The notes under the pieces: generated by a model
What the model was told of the DNA's origin: nothing
What the model saw: the letters and a program-made list of their open reading frames with translations, nothing else
The model's database searches: none
Part shown: positions 17,071 through 25,820 of the stretch, piece after piece
Numbering within the stretch: the stretch's first letter is position 1
Layout: every line of letters starts with the position of its first letter
Assembly (NCBI GenBank): GCA_022778585.1
Contig: JALFTI010000011.1
Location: forward strand, 39,409 to 103,408
Source of the DNA: Pygmaiobacter massiliensis
GTDB taxonomy: Bacteria > Bacillota > Clostridia > Oscillospirales > Ruminococcaceae
Reading direction: 5' to 3'
Length of the DNA: 64,000 bases
Translations under genes and position numbers: made by a program

Positions 17071-17321
17071 CCCCCCAATATAGCCTGGTAAAATGCAAAA
17101 TATAATTTGCTGTATTCCTATGGGAAATTAGTAAATAACCTATCCCGGCAGGAACCTTTTTGCCGGGCAGGGTGCCTTGGTGCGCATGGGCTGCCAGGGG
17201 GCTTTGCCGTTTTGCCGCCTGCCCTGGGGCGGCTTTTGCAAAAAAACCGGCAGGGCGGCGGTTCTTTTTTTCGGGCCGGGTTTGGCGCGGCAGCAGGCAG
17301 ACAGGGCTGTGCCTATTTGGG

Positions 17322-18137
17322 TTATTCCATACCGGCCGGGTTTGGCACAAACAGTTCGCCGCGGCAGTAAAGGGCGGCTTTGCCGGCCAAAAGCACCCGG
17401 CTTTGCTGCATATGGCAGTACAGCACGCCGCCCCGGGCCGAAGCCTGGTAAGCGGTCAGGTCGGCTTTTTTCAGCTGTTGGCTCCAGTAGGGAATAATGT
17501 GGCAGTGTCCCGAACCGCAAACCGGGTCTTCCGCAACCTGCAATTTGGGTGCAAACGAACGGGAAATACAGTCAAATTCCGGTTTATCGCTTAGGGCGGT
17601 GGCGTGCAGCAGCAAACCGTCCAGCTGCTTTAACGCATCCAGGTCCGGCCGCAGGGTCCGCACGGTGTCGGCGTTTTTAAAAACGCACAAAAGGTCTCTT
17701 CCCAGGTAGGCCGTTTCGGGAACGGCGCCAATGGCCCGCACCATTTGGTCGGTTACAGCCACCGGCTGCAGAGAATATGCGGGAAAGTCCATTTCGTAAA
17801 GGTCGTTTTTCCTTTTTACGGTTAGCTCGCCGCTTTTGGTAAAAAAGGTAACCTGCTGGGCTTTGTTTTGGCAGGTGTTCAGCAGAACAAAGGCGCTGGC
17901 CAGTGTGGCGTGGCCGCACAGGTCAATTTCGCCGCCCGGGGTAAACCAGCGCAGCTGCAGGCGGTTTTGGCTTTTTACCACAAAAGCCGTTTCGGAAAGG
18001 TTGTTTTCCTTTGCAATGCTTTGCATAAGGGCGCTGGGCAGCGGGGCGGACAAAACACACACCGCTGCCGGGTTGCCCCGAAATACGGTGTCGGTAAAGG
18101 CGTCCACTACATATTGGGTCAATTGAATCGGTTCCAT
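17322..18137 (-). CDS. PhzF family isomerase/epimerase-like protein
   Basis: The 271-residue product has the two-lobed diaminopimelate-epimerase-like fold of PhzF. The N-terminal VVDAFTDTVFRGNPAAVC, the catalytic-glutamate motif NNLSETAFV (near residue 43), GGEIDLCGHATLASA and the C-terminal DPVCGSGHCH (near residue 215) are all present. PhzF relatives isomerise small hydroxylated or amino acids; physiological substrates are mostly unknown. ATG 18137 follows CAGGAG. A LysR-type gene diverges from it 105 bp away with a palindrome between, so it is probably LysR-controlled. Confidence 0.93.
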   Translation of the reverse strand: MEPIQLTQYVVDAFTDTVFRGNPAAVCVLSAPLPSALMQSIAKENNLSETAFVVKSQNRLQLRWFTPGGEIDLCGHATLASAFVLLNTCQNKAQQVTFFTKSGELTVKRKNDLYEMDFPAYSLQPVAVTDQMVRAIGAVPETAYLGRDLLCVFKNADTVRTLRPDLDALKQLDGLLLHATALSDKPEFDCISRSFAPKLQVAEDPVCGSGHCHIIPYWSQQLKKADLTAYQASARGGVLYCHMQQSRVLLAGKAALYCRGELFVPNPAGME

Positions 18138-18169
18138 TTTTGTTCTCCTGCTTGTGTTTTGTTTTTTTT

Positions 18170-18181
18170 CAGTATATACTG
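18170..18181. promoter_or_regulatory. 12-bp perfect palindrome, candidate LysR operator
   Basis: CAGTATATACTG lies in the AT-rich spacer between the phzF-like and lysR-like genes, where LysR proteins usually bind both for activation and autoregulation. Confidence 0.45.
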
Positions 18182-18242
18182 CAAATGTAAATAAGTAAAA
18201 TGAATGATTATTATATAAATATAAAGAAAGATTATTTGAAAA

Positions 18243-19112
18243 ATGAACCGGTACCTTGCTTTGCAAAAAATAGTGGAGCTTGGCAGCTTTACAAAGGCGG
18301 CCGAACTGCTGGGCTATACCCAGCCGGCCATTAGCCAAATGATTGCTTCGCTGGAAAAGGAATTGTCCATTCAGCTGCTTTACCGTTCCAGATATGGGGT
18401 GCACTTAACATTGGAAGGGGAACGCTTGTTTCCCTCCATACAAAGGTCGGTGGCGGCATACCAGTCCATGCTGGAAATTGCAAAGGAAATTCGCGGCCTG
18501 GACAGCGGCACCATCCGCATCGGCACCATATCCAGCATTTCCTGCCACTGGCTTCCGGGGCTTATTGGGCAGTTTCAGCAGCGTTACCCCAATGTGCGGT
18601 TTGTGCTGCACCAGGGAGATTACACCACCATACCCCAATGGGTGCGCACCGGCGAGGCAGATTTTGGGTTTGTGAACCCGGACGCTTTGCCCGGGGTTAA
18701 AACCCGGTTTATAAAAACCGGGCCGCTGCGGGCGGTGGTGCCCATAAACCACCAGCTGGCAAAGCAGCCCTGGGTTACCTTGCAGCAGCTTGCGCAGGAG
18801 CCGTTTTTGCTTTTGGAGGAAGGCGCGCTCAGCGAGCCTTTGGAAGCCTTTAAACAAGCGGGCCTGAAACCGTCCATTCGGCTTTGCGTGCATGATGATT
18901 ACTCCATTTTATCCATGATAGAACTGGGGCTGGGGGTTAGCATACTGCCCAAGCTGGTTTTGGAAAAGACCCATTACCAGGTGGCAATTCTGCCGCTTAA
19001 GCCAGCGCTTAGCCGCAAAATAGGGCTGGTAATGCGGGATGAAAATGCCATGCCCATTGCAAGCAAGTATTTTATTGAGTTTTTGTTCCAGCATGTAAAC
19101 GAACTGCCCTGA
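18243..19112 (+). CDS. LysR family transcriptional regulator
   Basis: The 289-residue product has the LysR layout. An N-terminal winged helix-turn-helix spans residues 1-60 (LQKIVELGSFTKAAELLGYTQPAISQMIASLEKEL). The type 2 periplasmic-binding-like effector domain spans residues 90-289 (IRIGTISSISCHWLPGLIGQFQQRYP, then a hinge and a second lobe ending FIEFLFQ). It is divergent from the PhzF gene, the standard arrangement for a regulator and its target. Only a weak AAAGAAAG ribosome site precedes ATG 18243, but the N-terminus matches family length. The effector is unknown. Confidence 0.94.
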   Translation: MNRYLALQKIVELGSFTKAAELLGYTQPAISQMIASLEKELSIQLLYRSRYGVHLTLEGERLFPSIQRSVAAYQSMLEIAKEIRGLDSGTIRIGTISSISCHWLPGLIGQFQQRYPNVRFVLHQGDYTTIPQWVRTGEADFGFVNPDALPGVKTRFIKTGPLRAVVPINHQLAKQPWVTLQQLAQEPFLLLEEGALSEPLEAFKQAGLKPSIRLCVHDDYSILSMIELGLGVSILPKLVLEKTHYQVAILPLKPALSRKIGLVMRDENAMPIASKYFIEFLFQHVNELP

Positions 19113-19261
19113 ACCATTTGCCGCCACCCCCAAAAAACCATTGGCAAAGCCTAAAACTTTTGGCTTTTTTGCAGCCTTTTTGCGGCAAGGGCCTTTAATA
19201 TTACATAATGGCGCCGGCATGGCGCCGGCCTTTGCAAAGGGCGGCGGGTTTAAGCGCCAGC

Positions 19262-19290
19262 TTGCAAACAGGTGCCGGCGCCGCTATAAT
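19262..19290 (+). promoter_or_regulatory. sigma-A promoter of the alcohol dehydrogenase gene
   Basis: TTGCAA (19262-19267), 17-bp spacer, TATAAT (19285-19290); the start codon is about 95 bp downstream. Confidence 0.7.
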
Positions 19291-19385
19291 AAAACCAGTA
19301 AAAAAGCAATGGGCGGGCGGTTTGGCCTGCACAAAATGAGCCTTTGCGCCAAGGGGGCAAAGGCCAAACAGGGAGGTATGGCAAA

Positions 19386-20558
19386 ATGGGGTACAATTGG
19401 TACGCGCCCACCCGGGTGCTGTTTGGGGCCGGGCAGCTTAATAACCTTTCGGCGCAGCAGCTGCCGGGCAAAAAGGCGCTTTTGGTTATTTCAAACGGTA
19501 AATCCACCCGGGTAAACGGCTATTTGGACCGCACCCTGCAGCAGCTGGAGCAAAACGGCGTGCAGACCGTGCTGTTTGACAAGGTGGGCGCAAACCCAAC
19601 CAAGCCGGTGGTGGAAGAGGGAGCGCGGCTTGCTAAGCAGGAAAATTGCGATTTTGTTGTGGCGCTGGGCGGCGGCAGCGTAATGGACGCGGCCAAGGTC
19701 ATGGCCATGTACGCCCATCAGCCGGGAGATCTGTGGGACTATGCGGGCGGCTTTTCGGGCAAAAAGCGCCCGGTAACCGGGCCGGTTTTGCCGTGGGTTG
19801 CCATTACCACCACGGCGGGCACCGGGTCGGAAGTGGACCAATGGGGTGTGGTTACAAACCCCGAAACCAAGGAGAAGATTGGCGTTGGCGGACTGGACAG
19901 CATGTTCCCGGTGCTTGCCGTTGTGGACCCGGAGCTGATGACCAGCGTACCGCCCCGCTTTACCGCCTACCAGGGTTTTGACGCCTTGTTCCACAGCACC
20001 GAAGGGTACATTTCCACCAACACAAACCTTATGGCCGAAATGGTGCAGCTTACCGCTATCGAAAATGTAGGCAAATACCTGGCGCGGGCGGTGGCCAACG
20101 GGCAGGACCTGGAGGCCCGCGAGCATATGGCGTTTGCCAACACCCTTTCGGGCTATTCTATGGTATACGCTTCCACTGCCAGCAAGCACGCCATGGAGCA
20201 CGCCATGAGCGCCTATCATCCTCAGCTGCCCCACGGCGCCGGGCTTATTATGATATCGGCGGAATATTACACCTATTTTGTTAAGCGCAATGCCTGCCCG
20301 GAGCGTTTTGTGCGCATGGCCCAGGCTTTGGGGGTAAAAGATGCCGCCGACCCCATGGATTTTGTGAAGGCGCTGGTGCAGCTGCAGAAGGACTGCGGCG
20401 TGGCCGACCTGAAAATGTCCGACTACGGAATAGAAAGGGCCGAATGCAGCCAGCTTGCCCAAAACGCGTTTGATATTAAGGGCGGGCGCTTTACCACCGA
20501 CCGGGTGCAGATGAGTTTGGAAGACTGCGCGGGCATTTTTGAGCGTTCCTACCGCTGA
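19386..20558 (+). CDS. iron-containing (butanol-type) alcohol dehydrogenase
   Basis: The 390-residue enzyme is a group III NAD(P)H-dependent alcohol dehydrogenase. The nucleotide site GGGSVMDAAK lies near residue 95, TTTAGTGSEVDQWGV near 139. The metal ligands fall in the D (near 195), GFDALFHSTEGY, HAMEHAMSAYHPQLPHG segments. It is closest to YqdH/BdhA-type enzymes that reduce aldehydes to alcohols in fermentation. ATG 19386 was chosen for its AGGGAGG ribosome site; ATG 19344 lies upstream in frame without one. Promoter and terminator flank it, so it is monocistronic. Confidence 0.94.
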   Translation: MGYNWYAPTRVLFGAGQLNNLSAQQLPGKKALLVISNGKSTRVNGYLDRTLQQLEQNGVQTVLFDKVGANPTKPVVEEGARLAKQENCDFVVALGGGSVMDAAKVMAMYAHQPGDLWDYAGGFSGKKRPVTGPVLPWVAITTTAGTGSEVDQWGVVTNPETKEKIGVGGLDSMFPVLAVVDPELMTSVPPRFTAYQGFDALFHSTEGYISTNTNLMAEMVQLTAIENVGKYLARAVANGQDLEAREHMAFANTLSGYSMVYASTASKHAMEHAMSAYHPQLPHGAGLIMISAEYYTYFVKRNACPERFVRMAQALGVKDAADPMDFVKALVQLQKDCGVADLKMSDYGIERAECSQLAQNAFDIKGGRFTTDRVQMSLEDCAGIFERSYR

Positions 20559-20682
20559 AAAAAGAAAAACGCGCAGGACAAAGCAAGGCAGGGCCAAAAG
20601 GTCCGGCTTGGGCCTTTTGCCAGGCGCAGGACCCTGGCCGCACCCCCGAAAACCGGTTTTGGGCGCGGCGAAAAAGCTTTAT

Positions 20683-20725
20683 AAAAAATGGGCAAACGCC
20701 TTGCGGCGCGTGCCCGTTTTTTATT
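20683..20725 (+). terminator. terminator of the alcohol dehydrogenase gene
   Basis: AAAAATGGGCA pairs with TGCCCGTTTTT (one G-T), with an inner CGCC/GGCG stem, then T-run. Confidence 0.7.
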
Positions 20726-20970
20726 CTGTTTTTTGCCTGTAAAGTGTGGCTTTTAAAGCCGCAAAACGCTTTTTGAGGGTAAGAAAAGGGGCTAAAAAAC
20801 CCGCCCCGCCCGCCCCCTTGGCAGAAGGAAAACAGAAAGAAAAGCTGCAAAGGAAAGCTGACTAAAATCCGTTCAAACAGAAAAACGCATATGAGCCTGC
20901 CAGTCTGCATCCATATACCTGCCAGCGGCGCGCCTGGTACAACGCGCAGAAAGCTTTCATAAAAAAGAAA

Positions 20971-21003
20971 GGCCGGCGGCAAAACATGCCGCCGGCCGGC
21001 CTT
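20971..21003 (-). terminator. terminator of the acylation operon
   Basis: Stem GCCGGCGGCA / TGCCGCCGGC with loop AAACA, 4 bp past the stop of the DHHW gene; minus-strand T-rich tail. Confidence 0.75.
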
Positions 21004-21006
21004 ATA

Positions 21007-22185
21007 TTAGTGGAACAGGTTCAGCTTTACCAGGTTTGTGTCCTCGGCATAGCTTTGGAAATTATACAAAATAAGCACCTGGTCGTAATTGTTTTCGGCC
21101 AAAATGGTGTCCATGCTGGCGTTCAGGCTGCGCAGGTCCACCACATCAATCCGCTCATAGTCGGCGGTTAAAAACGGCACAAAGCAGTTGGCGTAGCTGT
21201 CTTTTATAACCAAAATTTTGCCGCTGCCTTCGCCGTACAGCTGAGAAAACGCATTGTTGGAATACAAAAACATGGCGTATTTGTCCCGGGTGGAAAGCTT
21301 GGCCAGGTCGTACAAGGTCACATCCAGGTCGCTAAGTCCGGCTGCGGCGGCCGCTTCACGGTCGGCCTTGGTAGCGCCCTGGCAAATTACCAGCCGGTTT
21401 TCCAGGTCGCTGTAATAGGAAAGGGTGTCGGGCTTTGCGCTGTACAGCTTGCTTTTGCTGTACAAGGTGCCGTAAAAATCCTCCACCTTGGTCAGGGTGT
21501 GGTCACTGGGGTCAAAGGCGGGGGTTCGGCCAATCTGCTGCATATAGGCCTGGTAGGCCAAAAACGCTCCTTCGGTGGTCCAGTGGTGGTCGGTGCGGTA
21601 GTAAAGCAGCTGGTCGTTATGGGCTAAAAACAGGTCGGTCAGGTCAACAAAACTGCCGTTTTGGCTAAACGCCTGGTCCAGCTTTTCCATATACGGCGCT
21701 TCGTTCACAAACGGGGCGTTGGGCGCTTCGGGGCTGATGCGGTCGGCCGAAGGCACCACCATGGCGGTTACAAGGCCGGGGTAACGGGCCATAAATTCGG
21801 CAATGGCCGCGGTGTTTTTGTCAAACTGCTCTTCGTTCAGCGTGAAAAATTTTTGGTACATGCTGCCGTTTTCGCCGTACACAATGCTGTTGTTTTCCTG
21901 TTTCAACAGCACATCCTCTGCGCGGCTTTTCAGGCTGATCCAGCCGTCCCGGCCTAAAAACTGGTCGTTTACATAGGTTTCGTACAGGTAGGAAAACTTT
22001 TGTTTTTCCTCCTGCGCCAAAAGGTTTTGGCTGGTCAGGGTGGGCTTTTTGGCAAGCTGGCGGTTTTCCAGTTCGCTCGTATCCCGGTCGGCGGTCAGGC
22101 AATCGGCCAGCGAAAACAGCACAATAAAGCCAAAAAACAAAACAAGGCAAGGGTAGCGCAGCAGCGCTTTTATTTGCTTTTTCAC
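21007..22185 (-). CDS. DHHW/AlgJ-like O-acetyltransferase partner protein
   Basis: The 392-residue protein has one N-terminal membrane anchor (residues 8-28) and an extracytoplasmic SGNH-like domain. The family's YRTDHHWTTEGAF motif lies near residue 198, and LVIKDSYANCFVPFL (near 335) supplies the Ser/Asp block. DHHW proteins work with MBOAT acyltransferases, as AlgJ/AlgX with AlgI or PatB with PatA, to transfer acetyl groups onto exported polysaccharide or cell wall. The MBOAT gene lies 15 bp upstream on the same strand. The target polymer is not shown by the sequence. Confidence 0.88.
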   Translation of the reverse strand: MKKQIKALLRYPCLVLFFGFIVLFSLADCLTADRDTSELENRQLAKKPTLTSQNLLAQEEKQKFSYLYETYVNDQFLGRDGWISLKSRAEDVLLKQENNSIVYGENGSMYQKFFTLNEEQFDKNTAAIAEFMARYPGLVTAMVVPSADRISPEAPNAPFVNEAPYMEKLDQAFSQNGSFVDLTDLFLAHNDQLLYYRTDHHWTTEGAFLAYQAYMQQIGRTPAFDPSDHTLTKVEDFYGTLYSKSKLYSAKPDTLSYYSDLENRLVICQGATKADREAAAAAGLSDLDVTLYDLAKLSTRDKYAMFLYSNNAFSQLYGEGSGKILVIKDSYANCFVPFLTADYERIDVVDLRSLNASMDTILAENNYDQVLILYNFQSYAEDTNLVKLNLFH

Positions 22186-22200
22186 CGCTATGCGCCTCCT

Positions 22201-23592
22201 TTAAAACCTAAAATAAATAAACGGGTTATAGGTGCTGTCCACCAAATATGCCACCGAAAGCAAAAGCAGCGCACCCAATACCAAAATGCGCCCGGCCTGC
22301 CACTTTTGCCGGCACAGCCACTGGTAGAACCGGCCAGGCAGCGGGGTGCTGCAAAAAGCGGCCACCGCCAGGCTTACCCCGTAGTTGCGCACAAAATACC
22401 CTGCGCTCACCCCGCCGCTGGGCAAGAACATCTGCCCCAAAAAGACGGCAAGGTCCGTAAGGCCCGAGTCCACCGCGAAGATGGCCCAGCCCACCACAAT
22501 GAAGAATAAGGCGTAAATGTGGGGCCATACCCGGCCGTTTGCCAGCGGCTTTTGCAGCCAAAGCTTTTCTATGGTTAAAAGCACAAAGTAGTAAAGGCCC
22601 CACAATAAAAAGTTCCATTCCGCCCCGTGCCAAAAACCGGTCAGGCACCAGACGATCAGCAGGTTCAAAATCTGCCGGCGTTTGCCGCGGCGGTTGCCCC
22701 CCAGCGGAATATATACATATTCCCGGAACCAGCCCGAAAGAGTCATGTGCCAGCGGCGCCAGAAATCGGTGATGCTGCGGGAGATATACGGCAGGTTAAA
22801 GTTTTGCGGAAACTCAAAACCCAGCATTTTGCCAAGGCCTATGGCCATGGTGGAATAGCCGGAAAAATCAAAATAAATCTGCAAAGTAAAGGCAATGGCA
22901 CCCAGCCAGGCCAGCGGGGTGGAAACATTGGCGTAGCCAAGGTTCTGCACATCGGTCCAAAGGGCGCCCACGCTGTTGGCCAAAAGCACCTTTTTGGCAA
23001 GCCCCAGCACAAAAAGCCCTGCCCCTTCATCAATTTGGCTGGCATGGCAGCGCCCTTTTTTTACCTTCAGCTGGGCGGCCACATCCTTATACAGCACAAT
23101 GGGCCCGGCAATCAGCTGCGGAAACATCACCACATAGGCCCCAAGGTCTATAATATTGCGCTCAGGCTTTACGGTTCTTTTATATACATCCAGCGTGTAG
23201 CTCATGGTCTGGAAGGTATAAAAGCTAATGCCCAGCGGCAAGGTCAGGTTCAGCATGGCAAAATTTGTGCCAAAAAGCGCGTTCAGGTTGCGCAGGAAAA
23301 AGTCGGTGTATTTAAAGAAGAACAGCATGCCAATGTTGAACACCACCGTTAAAACCAGCAAAAAACGCCGTGCGGCAGGCTTTTCTTCCCACCTTCCCAT
23401 GCAAAGCGCAAGCAGGTAGTTGCCCACAATGCAGCTGAGCATTACCGGGAAATACCGCACTTCGCCCCAGGAGTAAAACACAATGCTGATTAAAAACAGC
23501 GCCGCGTTTTTTAAGTTTGCAGGCGCTAAGTAGTATACCGCCAGCGCAATGGGCAAAAAGCGGAATAAAAACAAAAGACTGGAAAAAATCAA
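22201..23592 (-). CDS. MBOAT family O-acyltransferase (AlgI/PatA-like)
   Basis: The roughly 463-residue integral membrane protein has many hydrophobic segments. Its MBOAT signatures are LPLGISFYTFQTMSY (about 115), FDFSGYSTMAIGLGKMLG (about 230), SITDFWRRWHMTLSGWFREY (about 265) and the catalytic-histidine segment TGFWHGAEWNF (about 320). It brings an acyl donor across the membrane for the DHHW partner encoded immediately downstream. Start choice is uncertain: TTG 23592 gives the usual IFSSLLFLFRFLPI N-terminus and has a purine-rich AGGTTGGTGA site; an ATG at 23664 would add 24 residues not usual for the family. Confidence 0.9.
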   Translation of the reverse strand: MIFSSLLFLFRFLPIALAVYYLAPANLKNAALFLISIVFYSWGEVRYFPVMLSCIVGNYLLALCMGRWEEKPAARRFLLVLTVVFNIGMLFFFKYTDFFLRNLNALFGTNFAMLNLTLPLGISFYTFQTMSYTLDVYKRTVKPERNIIDLGAYVVMFPQLIAGPIVLYKDVAAQLKVKKGRCHASQIDEGAGLFVLGLAKKVLLANSVGALWTDVQNLGYANVSTPLAWLGAIAFTLQIYFDFSGYSTMAIGLGKMLGFEFPQNFNLPYISRSITDFWRRWHMTLSGWFREYVYIPLGGNRRGKRRQILNLLIVWCLTGFWHGAEWNFLLWGLYYFVLLTIEKLWLQKPLANGRVWPHIYALFFIVVGWAIFAVDSGLTDLAVFLGQMFLPSGGVSAGYFVRNYGVSLAVAAFCSTPLPGRFYQWLCRQKWQAGRILVLGALLLLSVAYLVDSTYNPFIYFRF

Positions 23593-23707
23593 AGCGTCAC
23601 CAACCTGTCCGGTAAAAGCGGCCAAGGCCGCAGCGGTAAGCGTACAAAAGCCAAAGGGGCGCATGGCCCTTTGCCAGGCTTTTTATAAAACGGGGGCTAT
23701 AACAGGG

Positions 23708-23742
23708 ACTTTTTGCTTTGGGCAAAGTTCAAAAGCAAAAAG
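23708..23742. terminator. hairpin between lipoprotein and MBOAT genes
   Basis: CTTTTTGCTTT / AAAAGCAAAAAG around an 11-nt loop. Together with the next hairpin it could reduce readthrough from the lipoprotein gene into the MBOAT gene. Confidence 0.4.
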
Positions 23743-23760
23743 GTTTAAGCCCAAACCAAA

Positions 23761-23788
23761 CGGCCGGTGCCAAAATGGGCGCCGGCCG
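23761..23788 (-). terminator. GC-rich hairpin downstream of the DUF4358 gene
   Basis: CGGCCGGTGCC / GGGCGCCGGCCG (near-perfect) with loop AAAAT, 47 bp past the stop codon of the lipoprotein gene; no clear T-run. Confidence 0.5.
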
Positions 23789-23834
23789 TTGGCGGTGTAT
23801 AAGCGCCGGGGGTTATCCGCCGGTGCAAAGGTTT

Positions 23835-24332
23835 TTATTTGGTGGCCTCGTCAATGGCCTTGTCAATGGGCTCGTAGGCCTTCTCCACACCCTCGCTGGT
23901 GATCACATCGTTATCGCCGGCAATTACAAAAATGACATAGTCGCCCTTCACCACAATGCGGCCGGCCTTGGCCTTTTCGTACTGGTCCTGCAAATACATT
24001 TCGCAGCCGCTGGCCTTGGCGTCGCGCCGGGCTTCGCAGGCCTGCTTAATGGTGTCGGCCTTGCCCTTAGCGGCCTTCACAATCAGCACCTCATCGCTGG
24101 AAACATTCACCTTGGCGTACTTGCCTACATACTCTTCCACATCGTCCATGTTAATGCCGTACATGCTGGTCAAAAAGTCATCATCCATATCGCCCGGCAT
24201 GGAAAGCGGTGCAGCCTCTTCAATGGCGGCCATAATATCGTTAATGTTGTAAGACTCGGACGAACCGCTGCAGCCAACGGCAAAGCAGGCGGTAAGGCAG
24301 ACGGAAAGTACAAGTGCGATTAGTTTTTTCAT
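23835..24332 (-). CDS. DUF4358 lipoprotein
   Basis: The 165-residue product begins with a lipoprotein signal (MKKLIALVLSVCLTACFAVGC, lipobox AVGC at residue 21) and continues as a small secreted domain. The DUF4358 pattern is visible: VNVSSDEVLIVKAAKG, then QACEARRDAKASGCEMYLQDQYEKAKAGRIVVKGDYVIFVI. ATG 24332 follows AAAGGACC and sits directly before the signal. DUF4358 proteins are often found near MBOAT/DHHW acylation genes in Clostridia, as here. The function is unknown; an accessory role in surface acetylation is inferred only from context. Confidence 0.83.
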   Translation of the reverse strand: MKKLIALVLSVCLTACFAVGCSGSSESYNINDIMAAIEEAAPLSMPGDMDDDFLTSMYGINMDDVEEYVGKYAKVNVSSDEVLIVKAAKGKADTIKQACEARRDAKASGCEMYLQDQYEKAKAGRIVVKGDYVIFVIAGDNDVITSEGVEKAYEPIDKAIDEATK

Positions 24333-24735
24333 AAATTTTGCAGGTCCTTTCTTGTTGGTAAGGTTGCGGCGCACAGCGCAGACTCAATACCTTTATAGTA
24401 ATAAAAAAAGCCGGCTATTGCAACCCCTCATAAGGTATTCTTTTCCTTTTAAACCAATTCTATACACAAAATTTACCGTTTGCCGCATATTAAAAAAGCA
24501 GTAAAACAAGCAATTTTTTGTCGTTTTGGTTCGCTTTGTGCCAAAACGGGGCAAAAGCCGGCAGCTTTTTGGGTTAAATGTGAAATTCCTGTGTGAAACG
24601 CCTTTTTAAAAACACCGGCGCACCCGTTTTGCTTGTATGGAAAGGCAGGGTGTGGTACAGTATAAAAATAGCCTCAAAGCCCTGTTTTTTTAGCGCGGCG
24701 GCGGGGCATTTGGCATAAAGGTGGGAAAAACAGGC
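24333..24735. other. AT-rich divergent intergenic region
   Basis: No gene. Toward apbE there is TTGTAT (24633-24638), 17 bp, TACAGT (24656-24661) with a TGG extension, a reasonable promoter. The AT-rich stretch 24395-24500 should hold the lipoprotein promoter. Confidence 0.45.
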
Positions 24736-25791
24736 ATGAACAAACAGGCAAAACGGGCGCTGGCGGTTTTGGGGGTGCTGGCCCTGGCGGCAGCGGGCGC
24801 TTTGGCATGGCGCTTTCGGCAAACCCGCCAAAGCTGGCAGGACACAACCTTTGTTATGGATACCATTATGACCCAAACCGTATACGGCCCAAACGGCGAA
24901 CAGGCCGCAGCGGCGGTAAGCAGGGCCTTTGTGCAGTATGAAGAACGCCTTTCTCTTTATCAGGAAGAAAGCCAGCTGGCTAAAATAAACGCAGGTTCGG
25001 GCAGCCCGGTGCAGGTGGATGACGAGACCTTTTCGCTGATTGAGAAAAGCTTAGAGCTGAGCAGCTGTTCCGACGGCGCATTCCAGATCACCATTGCGCC
25101 GGTGACCCTTTTGTGGGGGGTCACCACCGATTCGCCCCATGTACCCGACCAAAGCCAGATCACCGCGGCACTCAGCCTGGTGGACGACAGCGCGGTGGTG
25201 CTGGACCGGCAGGCAAAAACCGTGCAGCTTGCAAAGGGGCAAAAAATTGACCTGGGCGGCATTGCCAAGGGCAATGCCTGTACGCTGGCTGCACAAATTT
25301 ATGAGGAATACCAGGTGGAAAACGCGGTGCTGAACCTGGGCGGCAATGTGTATGTGTGCGGGCGCAACCCCATTACTGGCAACCGGTTCAAAGTAGGGTT
25401 TCGGGACCCTGCCGGGCAGGAAAACAGCTATATTGCCGCAGTGGAACTGGAAGATGAAGTAATGGCGGTTTCCGGCGGGTACGAACGGTATTTTGAAGAG
25501 GATGGCGTGCGCTACTGCCATATTATGGACAGCCGTACCGGCTGGCCGGTGGAAAGCGACATTGTGTCGGTGGGGGTTATCAGCCCGGAAGGCGCGCAGG
25601 CGGACTTCTGGTCCACCACCTTTTATGTTTGGGGCCAACAAAAAACCCTGGACTATATGGCAGAGCACCCCGAACTGGGGGTTATTTTGCTGGGGCAGGA
25701 GAATGTGCTGTATGTTTCGGCAGCGCTTTCCGACCGCTTTTCTCTGGCCGATACAGCGCCAGGGGAGCTTCGGGTGGAATGGGTCGGCTAA
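24736..25791 (+). CDS. apbE: FAD:protein FMN transferase
   Basis: ApbE attaches FMN covalently to threonine of exported redox proteins such as RnfG/NqrC or PplA-like lipoproteins. The roughly 351-residue product has an N-terminal membrane anchor (residues 5-25) and the ApbE core: VMDTIMTQTVYG, FSLIEKSLELS, GAFQITIAPVTLLWG, the FAD/metal segment KIDLGGIAKGNAC (near 170), NLGGNVYVCG, MAVSGGYERYF and HIMDSRTGWPV. ATG 24736 lies downstream of AGGTGGG; GTG 24721 in frame is an alternative. It leads the ECF-like Gx transporter gene 29 bp downstream. No flavinylation target gene is in the window. Confidence 0.94.
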   Translation: MNKQAKRALAVLGVLALAAAGALAWRFRQTRQSWQDTTFVMDTIMTQTVYGPNGEQAAAAVSRAFVQYEERLSLYQEESQLAKINAGSGSPVQVDDETFSLIEKSLELSSCSDGAFQITIAPVTLLWGVTTDSPHVPDQSQITAALSLVDDSAVVLDRQAKTVQLAKGQKIDLGGIAKGNACTLAAQIYEEYQVENAVLNLGGNVYVCGRNPITGNRFKVGFRDPAGQENSYIAAVELEDEVMAVSGGYERYFEEDGVRYCHIMDSRTGWPVESDIVSVGVISPEGAQADFWSTTFYVWGQQKTLDYMAEHPELGVILLGQENVLYVSAALSDRFSLADTAPGELRVEWVG

Positions 25792-25820
25792 GGCTAAAAG
25801 CGGGGGAAGGAGAAAAAAGC

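Larger units (their letters stand above)
16582..17321. other. long intergenic region with degenerate tandem repeats
   Basis: About 740 bp with no gene that has a ribosome site or family motif. It contains the 17-19-bp repeat array and a hairpin described separately, and is rich in GGCAAAA/GCAAAGC words seen in other spacers of this window. Confidence 0.5.
20559..21006. other. convergent intergenic region with two terminators
   Basis: No gene seen between the alcohol dehydrogenase and the minus-strand acylation operon other than the two hairpins listed. Confidence 0.5.

Noticed and set aside
16596..17105. Several frames of 80-110 codons between the aldo/keto reductase and phzF-like genes
   Set aside because: They overlap one another on both strands, lack ribosome sites and include the tandem repeat; composition effect of GC-rich spacer.
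19491..20597. 368-codon minus-strand frame opposite the alcohol dehydrogenase
   Set aside because: Antisense shadow of a gene with complete catalytic motifs.
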